NCBI GenBank assembly: GCA_003695215.1
Contig: RFIM01000177.1
Location: forward strand, 1 to 9,025
Direction of reading: 5' to 3'
DNA: 9,025 nt
Source: Chloroflexota bacterium
Lineage (GTDB): Bacteria; Chloroflexota; Anaerolineae; Aggregatilineales; UBA2796
Shown: piece after piece, positions 1 through 5,982 of the stretch
Layout of the letters: each line of letters opens with the position of its first letter
Position numbering within the stretch: the first letter of the stretch is position 1
Made by a program: the position numbers and the translations under genes
Notes under the pieces: generated by a model
Databases searched by the model: none
Told to the model about the DNA's origin: nothing
Seen by the model: the letters and a program-made list of their open reading frames with translations, nothing else

Positions 1-345
1 ACGCGCCTGTGGCAGGCTCAGCTTGATGTTGGCACCATTGCGCTCAGCCTTGGCGCCATAGTTCTCATCCGCGCTGCCATTCAAGGCGGCTTTGTACTCG
101 TACGCGCCCGCTTCCAGCTTGAAAGTAGCGATCCACAGATCTGAGGCGGCATCGTACTTCAAGGCGCTGGCCTCACAATCGGGTTGCCAATTCTCAGGGC
201 AGCCGAGCTGTGTTTGGAAGGTGCCCATCAGGACGACCTTCTGCGGTTGCTCTTGCGCGCTCAGGTGCAGCTGATCGGGCAGACTGCCGAGCGTCGTGAC
301 GATCAAGCTCAAGATCAGCGAAAAGCGGCTCAAAAGTTTAGGCAT
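1..345 (-). CDS. Secreted pullulanase/alpha-amylase-family enzyme, N-terminal part with X25 module (partial)
   Basis: This gene starts at ATG 343-345 and runs off the left edge, so only 115 codons are visible. AAGGAG at 353-358 lies 7 nt before the ATG and fixes the start. Residues 1-30 form a signal-peptide-like segment: positive MPKLLSR, then a hydrophobic stretch ending near residue 20-30. Residues about 36-115 match the X25 module found at the N-terminus of bacterial pullulanases and amylases: VVLMGTFQTQLGCP, then NWQPDC, then an LWIATFKLEAGAYEYKAALN stretch and DENYGA. Such modules accompany GH13 catalytic domains and are thought to help starch-type glucan binding. The catalytic domain lies outside the window, so the enzyme class is inferred from the module. 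Two cysteines (49 and 57) could pair after export. The gene follows the PDZ gene in the same direction, 62 nt downstream. Confidence 0.8.
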   Translation of the reverse strand, partial: MPKLLSRFSLILSLIVTTLGSLPDQLHLSAQEQPQKVVLMGTFQTQLGCPENWQPDCEASALKYDAASDLWIATFKLEAGAYEYKAALNGSADENYGAKAERNGANIKLSLPQAR

Positions 346-363
346 TGTTTTTCTCCTTAAAAG

Positions 364-387
364 AGCGGTTCGCAACGGCTGATTATG
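364..387 (-). promoter_or_regulatory. Possible -10 element and overlapping imperfect palindrome upstream of the pullulanase-type gene
   Basis: On the minus strand CATAAT (382-387) resembles a -10 box, but no good -35 is visible. Just downstream lies an imperfect 17-bp inverted repeat, AGCCGTTGCGAACCGCT (364-380), roughly where transcription would start. It could be an operator for a LacI-type repressor, which would suit a starch-degradation gene. It could equally be a weak hairpin ending the upstream PDZ transcript, since CTTTT follows it. Neither reading is firm. Confidence 0.25.
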
Positions 388-407
388 TTACGCGCTGCGC
401 TCGAAAG

Positions 408-998
408 CTAGTTGCTCGGCGTGACGGTAGGCGGCGTGATGCGCGGACGCAAGCCTAGCACTGCCTTGATTGTCAGCTCTTGTTCGGCGCGCTTGATCAC
501 GAAGACCACCCGCTGGCCTGCTGTGCGGCTGAGGATGTAGTTGCGTAGCTCGCTTACATTGCGGCGCGCCACGCCATCAGCTGCCACGATCACATCGCCC
601 AGCTGAAAACCTGCCCGATCCGCAGGCGAGCCGCTGACAATCTCGATCACGCGGCTGCCACAATCGGCCACATCCTCAGCGGCAATGCCTAGATAAGGTG
701 GCGCAAACTCGGCGCGCGTGTCGAAGGTCGGCGTCAGGCTCGGCGTGCCGACGACGGTCGGCTCAGCTGTCTCAGTGGCCTCAGGCGTCGGCGCTTCGGC
801 CTCTGCCATGCCTTCCACGTCCTCAACGGGCGGGCAAGGCGGATACTGGGTAGCTTGAGCCTCAGGCGTGGATGAGCTAGTGGCAGTGGGCGTCTGGGCA
901 GGTTGTGCCTGCGCTGCAAAGGGCGCGCCGATCCAGGCTAGCGCAAGCGCCAGCAGAAGCACAACGATGCCGAGGCGCGTAGCCATGCGTGTGAGCAT
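408..998 (-). CDS. Secreted or surface-anchored PDZ-domain protein without a protease domain
   Basis: A 196-residue exported protein. Residues 1-31 are a signal peptide or N-terminal anchor: basic MLTRMATR, a long Leu/Ala-rich hydrophobic core, then an AQA-Q cleavage-like site. Residues about 33-98 are a low-complexity linker rich in Thr, Pro, Glu and Ala. Residues about 100-183 form one PDZ domain: PYLGIAAEDV, then IEIVSGSPADRAGFQLGDVI, then VSELRNYI and a VVFVIKR strand, as in DegP/HtrA-type PDZ domains that bind peptide C-termini. No trypsin-like, S41 or M50 domain precedes it, so it is probably a binding or scaffolding protein outside the membrane. ATG 996-998 was chosen because GGAG (1006-1009) lies 7 nt upstream and the signal peptide then begins correctly. 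It has its own promoter in the 59-nt gap after the kinase gene. The partner is unknown. Confidence 0.78.
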   Translation of the reverse strand: MLTRMATRLGIVVLLLALALAWIGAPFAAQAQPAQTPTATSSSTPEAQATQYPPCPPVEDVEGMAEAEAPTPEATETAEPTVVGTPSLTPTFDTRAEFAPPYLGIAAEDVADCGSRVIEIVSGSPADRAGFQLGDVIVAADGVARRNVSELRNYILSRTAGQRVVFVIKRAEQELTIKAVLGLRPRITPPTVTPSN

Positions 999-1039
999 TT
1001 TGAGTCTCCAGTCAGTTGCCAAGTGAACGACTGCCAAAG

Positions 1040-1048
1040 ATTGTAGCA
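1040..1048 (-). promoter_or_regulatory. Extended -10 promoter of the PDZ-protein gene
   Basis: On the minus strand TGCTACAAT reads as TG-N-TACAAT, an extended -10 element (hexamer at 1040-1045). The expected start near 1033 would give a leader of about 35 nt before the ATG at 998. No convincing -35 is present, which is normal for extended -10 promoters. The same 10-mer, GTGCTACAAT, occurs upstream of the kinase gene. Confidence 0.5.
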
Positions 1049-1057
1049 CACTGCGCG

Positions 1058-3043
1058 CTATGGCATCGGCGTCGCTTGCAGCAGCTCGCGGGTGATCATC
1101 ACGCCCTGGAGTGCGATTCGGCGCGGCACAGCCTTGCCACTCAACATGCTGACCAAGGCGTCCAGAGCCAATCTGCCCACGCCGCTCGGGTCGCTATCCA
1201 GCGAGGCACGGAAATAACGCCCTTCGCGCATCAAGCGCCGCGCCTCCGACTCGGCGTCCACGCTGACGATGCTGATGGAATCAGGTGCCTTGCCCGCCGC
1301 CTCCAGCGCCTTGACAGCGCCTAGCGCGCCTGCATCGTTGATGCTGAGGATGAAATCCACCTCAGGATGCGTCTGCAGAATCTCGCGCATGCTCGCCTCA
1401 CCGTTCTCCAAAGTGCCGCCCAACCAACGGCCGACAATCCGCGCCTGTGGCGCTAACCGACGCACAGCGCTCTCCATTGCATTAGAGCGCTTCAGCACGT
1501 CGGTGACGCTCGGATAATCCAGCATGGCAATATTCGCCTTGCCCTTGTGCTCGTTGTTGATCAGCCACGCCGCATATTCGCCCGCAATCCGACCGATATC
1601 TTCATTGGTCATATTAAAGCTCACGCTGCGCTCGCCGTAGATGATATCGCCGATCACAGCCGTCAGGATACCCGCTGCTTGCGCCTCGCGCATCGCCGCT
1701 TCAACAGATTCATAGTTCAGCGGGCAGATGATCAGCGCCTTGGCCCCGCGCGCAATGAAACGGCGAATGATGATCGGTTGACGGAAAGGATCGGCTTGCG
1801 AATCTTCGATCTCAATCGGCACGTCAAGCTGCGCTGCATGCGTTCGAATGGCGCTGGCAAGGCTAGCGTGATAGTCGGTTGAGAGCGCGCACATCATCAC
1901 GCCGATGAAGCTATCGCCAAGTTGCGCACGCGCACGGCTGATATCTTCAAGCGTGTTGCGAATGCTCTCAGGCTCGCCGATCTCAGGGCGCGCGGCTTCA
2001 TCGGCATAGCCCAGCGTGGCCGTGCTTATGCCAGGCGGCGCGCTCGGCAGGCGCTGTTGGCCGAAATTGAGCAGGAACAACGCGCCAAAGACGAGCAGCA
2101 CAGCTATCAGCGCGCCTGAGATGAGCAGCCGTGTGCGGTGGCGTGCCAAAGTGCGCGTCCTGATCAGCATCGTTCCCAAAGCCCGTCCATGCGTCTGAGT
2201 CGGCGCTTGCTGCAAGGCAAGGCGGAAATCGTTCGCCAAGTCAAGCGCGCTTTGGTAGCGCTGCTCAGGCGCTTTGTAAATGGCTTTGAGCAGGACTCGT
2301 TCAACAGCGTAGGGGAGATCGATGCGCAAGGTGCTTGGGCGTGGCGGCTGCCGAGTCAGATGGGCTTGCATCAGGGCATAGACTGAATCGCCTGTGAAAG
2401 GCGGCCTGCCCGTGACCATTTCGTAGAGCACAATGCCTAAGCTGTAGAGATCAGAGCGGCTATCAGTACGCCCTTCTTGGATCACTTCAGGTGCCAGGTA
2501 AGTCGGCGTGCCGATCACGGCGCCTGCTTCTGTCAGCGTCCTGACGAACTCCTTATCGTCCACGCGCGCCAAACCGAAATCGCCCAGATAGGCATTTTGC
2601 TCCTCATCCAACAGGATATTGCTCGGCTTGATATCACGGTGGATCACGTTTTTCTGATGTGCGTAGTCGAGTGCGCTGGCGATCTGCTGCAGCAGCCGAT
2701 CTACCAGCGCAAGCGGCAGCGCGCCACGCGATTTGATCAGATCGGCGAGAGTGCCGCCTTTCAAATAGCGCATGACCAGATATACAGTGCCATCCTCAGC
2801 TGCGCCATGCTCATAGACGGGCACAATATGCCGATGCTCAAGGCGTGCAATGGTCTGCACTTCACGCGAGAAGCGCTCGAGGAACAGCGGATTGCGCGTG
2901 AGCATGCTATGCAGAATCTTCACAGCCACTTCACGGCTCATGTTCGGCTGCCGCGCACAGTAGACATCTGCCATGCCGCCATGCCCTAGCCACGCCGTGA
3001 TCTGATACTGCCCTAATATCTTCCCGATGAAGGGATCGTTCAT
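1058..3043 (-). CDS. Transmembrane Ser/Thr protein kinase fused to an extracellular sugar-type substrate-binding domain
   Basis: A 661-residue receptor-like kinase. Residues about 13-275 are a complete Hanks-type (PknB-like) kinase domain: glycine loop LGHGGMADV (19-27), ATP-anchoring K42 in VAVK, HRDIKPSN (135-142) with catalytic D137, DFG at 155-157, and an activation segment with T169, T171, T179 and T181 before APE (184-186). It is an RD kinase, so activation-loop phosphorylation is likely. Residues about 306-327 form one membrane helix. Residues about 376-661 resemble a periplasmic binding protein of the sugar-binding Peripla_BP_4 type, with FIGVMMCALSTDY, a GAKALIICPLNYESV stretch, INDAGALGAVKALEAAGK and a VSVDAESEARRLMREGRY stretch. 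The expected topology is kinase inside, binding domain outside, so ligand binding may control phosphorylation. The ligand is not identifiable. ATG 3041-3043 is preferred over an upstream in-frame TTG (3074-3076), which would lie almost at the predicted transcription start. Confidence 0.88.
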   Translation of the reverse strand: MNDPFIGKILGQYQITAWLGHGGMADVYCARQPNMSREVAVKILHSMLTRNPLFLERFSREVQTIARLEHRHIVPVYEHGAAEDGTVYLVMRYLKGGTLADLIKSRGALPLALVDRLLQQIASALDYAHQKNVIHRDIKPSNILLDEEQNAYLGDFGLARVDDKEFVRTLTEAGAVIGTPTYLAPEVIQEGRTDSRSDLYSLGIVLYEMVTGRPPFTGDSVYALMQAHLTRQPPRPSTLRIDLPYAVERVLLKAIYKAPEQRYQSALDLANDFRLALQQAPTQTHGRALGTMLIRTRTLARHRTRLLISGALIAVLLVFGALFLLNFGQQRLPSAPPGISTATLGYADEAARPEIGEPESIRNTLEDISRARAQLGDSFIGVMMCALSTDYHASLASAIRTHAAQLDVPIEIEDSQADPFRQPIIIRRFIARGAKALIICPLNYESVEAAMREAQAAGILTAVIGDIIYGERSVSFNMTNEDIGRIAGEYAAWLINNEHKGKANIAMLDYPSVTDVLKRSNAMESAVRRLAPQARIVGRWLGGTLENGEASMREILQTHPEVDFILSINDAGALGAVKALEAAGKAPDSISIVSVDAESEARRLMREGRYFRASLDSDPSGVGRLALDALVSMLSGKAVPRRIALQGVMITRELLQATPMP

Positions 3044-3087
3044 AGCGCTCTCGCTTGGCTCAGTTGCCCTAATCAAGAATTTGCGCT

Positions 3088-3096
3088 ATTGTAGCA
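3088..3096 (-). promoter_or_regulatory. Extended -10 promoter of the kinase gene
   Basis: On the minus strand TGCTACAAT is an extended -10 element with TACAAT at 3088-3093. A weak -35-like TTTTCA lies at 3111-3116 with a 17-bp spacer. Transcription would start near 3081-3082, about 39 nt before the ATG at 3043. It is divergent from the serS promoter, whose -35 begins at 3134. Confidence 0.5.
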
Positions 3097-3133
3097 CGCC
3101 CACAAGCCTCTGAAAAGCAGTCGCCCTTCAGGC

Positions 3134-3162
3134 TTGACAAGCCGCGCCAAGCGGCTTACACT
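3134..3162 (+). promoter_or_regulatory. Sigma-70-type promoter of the serS T-box transcript
   Basis: A perfect TTGACA at 3134-3139 is followed by a 17-bp spacer and TACACT at 3157-3162 (4 of 6 matches to TATAAT). The expected start near 3169 is just upstream of the first T-box helix, which supports this as the real promoter. Confidence 0.7.
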
Positions 3163-3168
3163 TGCCTG

Positions 3169-3438
3169 TAAAAGATAGCCAACGACTCTGACGCGGCTTA
3201 GTAAGCTGTGTGCGCTCTACAGAGAGCTGCCGTCTGCTGCGAGGCAGTGAGCGCTGCTGCTGAAGTCCACCGCTGATAAGTCGGCTGCCGAAAAGGCGAC
3301 AAAAAGGCCGTTAAGGCAGCCCGTGTGCGCCCGTTAAAGCGCCCAATGAGATCGCAGCCTGTGCTGTGAAGTCAGGTGGCACCGCGAGTCCCTCTCGCCC
3401 TGATGCGCCTACGCGCATCGTGGCGCGAGGGATTTTTC
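3169..3438 (+). ncRNA. T-box leader sensing uncharged tRNA-Ser, upstream of serS
   Basis: The leader carries the conserved T-box core AGGTGGCACCGCG (3374-3386). Its tRNA-acceptor bulge TGGC (3377-3380) would pair with GCCA, which fits the G discriminator typical of bacterial tRNA-Ser. Stem I can be drawn: CGACT (3183-3187) with AGTCG (3279-3283), GCGG (3193-3196) with CCGC (3270-3273), an internal loop with AGTA (3200-3203) opposite GAA (3262-3264), and apical CTGCC (3227-3231) with GGCAG (3243-3247) after the AGAGAG bulge. The loop places TCC (3266-3268), a serine codon followed by A, in the specifier position. A second stem pairs 3283-3289 with 3315-3321. Uncharged tRNA-Ser should stabilise the antiterminator and allow serS expression; charged tRNA should favour termination. 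The helices are hand-drawn; the T-box core and gene context make the class secure. Confidence 0.92.
3389..3438 (+). terminator. Intrinsic terminator of the serS T-box
   Basis: TCCCTCTCGCC (3389-3399) pairs with GGCGCGAGGGA (3422-3432) with one mismatch. A nested helix pairs GATGCG (3402-3407) with CGCATC (3414-3419). Five T residues follow at 3433-3437. The terminator begins directly after the T-box core, as expected for transcription attenuation, and lies 20 nt before the serS start codon. Confidence 0.88.
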
Positions 3439-3457
3439 ATAGGCTCAAGGAGAAGCT

Positions 3458-4870
3458 ATGCTCGATATCAACTTGATCCGCGAACAGCCTGAATGGGTCA
3501 AGGCGCGCCTGGCCACGCGCCATGATGAGACTCTTGCCGCGCGCATTGATGCCGTCCTCGAGCTCGATCAGCGCCGCCGCGCCCTGCTGGTGCAAGGCGA
3601 GACCTTGCAAGCAGAGCGCAACAAGCTCAACAAGGCGCTCGGCCGCATGAAGGGCAATCGCAAGCTCAGTCTTGCTGCGCAAGCCTACGCGCTGCAAGAA
3701 GCCGTCCGCGCCATTGAAGCCGAGGACTTCGCTCGCGCCGTCTCCGTGCTGACCGATCCGCCTGAGGCGGCGCCCGATCCGAACGCGCAACCCGATCTGG
3801 CTGCGCTCACAGACGCGCTACGCCGCATCGGCGATAGAGTCGAGGCGCTCACTAAGCAGGCTGAAGCTGTCGAGGCCGAAATGCGCGATCACATGCTGTG
3901 GCTGCCCAACTTGCCGCACGAATCAGTGCCGCTCGGCGCCAGCAGCGCCGATAACCCTATCGGCGAGGTTATTGGCACCTTGCCGCGCTTCAGCTTCACG
4001 CCAAAGCCGCACTGGGAGCTAGGCCCTGAGCTAGACGTGATTGATTTCGAGCGCGGCGTCAAGCTGAGCGGCTCGCGCTTCTACATGTTGAAGGGCATGG
4101 GCGCGCGCCTGCAGCGCGCCTTGATCAATTTCTGCCTCGATCAGCACGTCGCCAACGGCTATACCGAGCTTTACTTGCCTTTCATCGTCAAGGAAGAGAT
4201 GCTCTATGGCGCAGGGCAGTTCCCGAAATTCCGCAACGAAATTTACGCCGATCTCGACGCGGCGCTCTACCTCTTGCCGACCGCCGAAGTGGCCATCACC
4301 AACTTGCATCGCGATGAAATCCTGAACGCAGCCGACCTGCCTTTGCGTTACGTGGCCAACACGCCTTGCTGGCGGCGCGAGGCTACCAGCGCAGGCCGCG
4401 ATGTGCGCGGCATCAAGCGCGTCCATCAGTTCCAGAAAGTTGAGCTGTACCAGTTCAGCACGCCTGAGCGCAGCTATGAAGTCCATGAAGCCATGCGCGC
4501 TGAGGTCGAGCGGCTTTGTGCGCTTTTGGAAATGCCCTACCGCGTGGTGACGCTCTGCACAGGCGATCTCGGCTTTGGCATGGCAAAGACCTACGATATC
4601 GAAGTCTATGCGGCGGGCTGCGATGAGTGGCTTGAGGTCTCCTCGATCTCAAACGCCGAGGCCTTCCAGGCGCGGCGCGCCATGATCCGCTACCGTCCCG
4701 AAGGCGGCGGCAAGGTCGAGTACGTCCACACGCTCAATGGCTCAGGTCTAGCAATGCCGCGCGTGATCATCGCCATTTTAGAGAATTTCCAACAGGCAGA
4801 TGGCAGCGTGGTCGTGCCGAAAGTCTTACGCCCGTACTTAGGCGGCTTGGAAATCATCGCGCCGCGCTAG
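3458..4870 (+). CDS. serS: Seryl-tRNA synthetase (serine--tRNA ligase)
   Basis: A class II aminoacyl-tRNA synthetase that charges tRNA-Ser with serine in the cytoplasm. Residues 1 to about 150 form the N-terminal helical arm that recognises the long variable arm of tRNA-Ser; it begins MLDINLIREQPEWVK as usual and ends at LPNLPHESVPLG (149-160). The catalytic core shows PTAEVAI (274-280), a motif 2 stretch with RREATSAGRDVRGIKRVHQF (306-325), FQARRAMIRYR (403-413), and motif 3 with HTLNGSGLAMPR (424-435). All core motifs look intact. The protein is 470 residues against about 420-430 for typical bacterial SerRS. The extra residues are an insertion at about 66-111, at the tip of the arm. SSISN (395-399) replaces the more usual SSCSN. 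AAGGAG at 3447-3452 lies 5 nt before ATG 3458. Expression is controlled by the upstream T-box. Confidence 0.97.
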   Translation: MLDINLIREQPEWVKARLATRHDETLAARIDAVLELDQRRRALLVQGETLQAERNKLNKALGRMKGNRKLSLAAQAYALQEAVRAIEAEDFARAVSVLTDPPEAAPDPNAQPDLAALTDALRRIGDRVEALTKQAEAVEAEMRDHMLWLPNLPHESVPLGASSADNPIGEVIGTLPRFSFTPKPHWELGPELDVIDFERGVKLSGSRFYMLKGMGARLQRALINFCLDQHVANGYTELYLPFIVKEEMLYGAGQFPKFRNEIYADLDAALYLLPTAEVAITNLHRDEILNAADLPLRYVANTPCWRREATSAGRDVRGIKRVHQFQKVELYQFSTPERSYEVHEAMRAEVERLCALLEMPYRVVTLCTGDLGFGMAKTYDIEVYAAGCDEWLEVSSISNAEAFQARRAMIRYRPEGGGKVEYVHTLNGSGLAMPRVIIAILENFQQADGSVVVPKVLRPYLGGLEIIAPR

Positions 4871-5982
4871 GCCTCTGAAGATTCGGACTGCGCTGCGCTT
4901 CGGCGGCGTAGCCAGGCGCGCAAGAGCGGCATGCCGCGCATATAGAGCCCGTAGAGCGCTGGCATCGGCGCGTAGTCCCATGCGCCGATGTGCCAAGTCA
5001 GCTTGCCGCCATAGTCGCGCTTGAAGAGCCAGACCTGCCAGAGCGGATCGGACGCATCCAGCTGGCTCGGCGCGCCCCACATATCGTAAATCGTGAAGCC
5101 GTGCGCTTTCGCCCAACGCATGGCTTCCCATTGCAGCGCATCGGCAACCATCAGCTTGCGCAACGCGTTATCGGACGTGGACGCGCCATTGAAGTACAGG
5201 CACTTGTGCCCAAAGGCGAGCAAGACCACATGCGCCGCCATCTGCCCGTTGACTTCGGCGATGAAGGCGTGCGCCAAGCCTTCTGCCATCAAACTGCGCC
5301 ACTCATCAAGGTAATATTCGGCCGAGCGCGTCAGAAAGCCGTTGCGCTGACCTGTCTCCAGGTAGAGCGCGACCATAGACGGCAAGTCTTCAGGCGTCGC
5401 GGCGCGCACGCTCACGCCGTGACGCGCGCCATAGCGCACTTTGCGCCGCTTGCTCTGAGTCATGGCGCTCAGCAGCTCTTCCTCAGAGCGCCTCAGGTCG
5501 ATCAGCACGGTATTCTTGAACTGCACCTGCTCAGGCGAGAAGCGCCAACCGCGCCGCTTCAGCAGCGCCACAACTGCAGCGCCATTGGGATCATCTTGCC
5601 ACGAGTCCGTGTTTGGCTCACCTGTATGTTGCACTATGTCAGGATCGATCTTGAGCTGAAGCGCCGCCCGTCTGCGCGCTAGGCGCTCAAGGTCGTGCAA
5701 GGCGCGCTCGAGCAAGGCATGGTCGGCGTAGTCCAGCAGCGGCGCCTTTGGCGCGTACATCACGCGCGCCAGCCCGACTCGCCGCGTCAGCACCATCGCA
5801 GCCGCCTTGATGGCACCGTCTGGATCGCGCCACACGAATTTCTCAGGCTGCCAGCCGACGCGACGCTGCTTGAAGTTGCCCCAAGCCGATGTCTGCAGCG
5901 GATGCGCGCACGGCAGGCTAGCGATCGCCGCATCCCAGGCCGCATCCGTGCCTTCGAAGTGCGCCAGCGTATATGCCGTCAT
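4867..5982 (-). CDS. FemAB-family peptidoglycan bridge aminoacyltransferase, second gene of a tandem pair
   Basis: A 371-residue member of the FemA/FemB/FemX family: two GNAT-like folds that move an amino acid from aminoacyl-tRNA onto the stem peptide of a peptidoglycan precursor at the inner membrane face. Visible family features are LQTSAWGNFKQRRVGWQ (29-45), YAPKAPL (76-82), SPEQVQFKNTVLIDL (149-163), MTQSKRRKVRYGARHGV (174-190), LYFNGAS (262-268), ALQWEAMRWAKAHG (282-295), YDMWGAP (299-305) and a C-terminal FKRDYGG (320-326). The helical tRNA-binding arm of staphylococcal FemA is absent, as in FemX-like forms. The start ATG (5980-5982) overlaps the TGA of the upstream paralogue in an ATGA, so the two are probably translationally coupled; an in-frame GTG at 6007-6009 lies inside the preceding gene and is less likely. 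The stop shares the CTAG palindrome with the serS stop. The amino acid added cannot be told. Confidence 0.87.
   Translation of the reverse strand: MTAYTLAHFEGTDAAWDAAIASLPCAHPLQTSAWGNFKQRRVGWQPEKFVWRDPDGAIKAAAMVLTRRVGLARVMYAPKAPLLDYADHALLERALHDLERLARRRAALQLKIDPDIVQHTGEPNTDSWQDDPNGAAVVALLKRRGWRFSPEQVQFKNTVLIDLRRSEEELLSAMTQSKRRKVRYGARHGVSVRAATPEDLPSMVALYLETGQRNGFLTRSAEYYLDEWRSLMAEGLAHAFIAEVNGQMAAHVVLLAFGHKCLYFNGASTSDNALRKLMVADALQWEAMRWAKAHGFTIYDMWGAPSQLDASDPLWQVWLFKRDYGGKLTWHIGAWDYAPMPALYGLYMRGMPLLRAWLRRRSAAQSESSEA

Noticed and set aside
999..1049. Upstream GTG start (1049) for the PDZ protein, adding 17 residues
   Set aside because: The extra residues would precede the signal peptide and overlap the predicted -10 region, whereas ATG 998 has GGAG at the right distance.
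2477..2989. 170-residue open frame on the plus strand opposite the kinase domain
   Set aside because: It is the antisense shadow of conserved kinase codons and shows no domain or ribosome binding site.
3044..3076. Upstream TTG start (3076) for the kinase
   Set aside because: It would lie about 5 nt after the predicted transcription start, has no ribosome binding site, and adds residues outside the normal kinase domain.
3077..3457. Small coding gene in the gap between the kinase and serS
   Set aside because: The gap is fully explained by divergent promoters and the T-box leader with its terminator; no conserved small open frame with a ribosome binding site is seen.
4860..4880. Possible bidirectional terminator between serS and the FemAB gene
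   Set aside because: The stop codons overlap and no GC-rich hairpin with a T-run on either strand is visible here.
4990..5682. 230-residue open frame on the plus strand opposite a FemAB gene
   Set aside because: It is antisense to a clear FemAB gene, has no recognisable domain and is rich in Arg, Ala and His, as expected from the opposite strand of GC-rich coding DNA.
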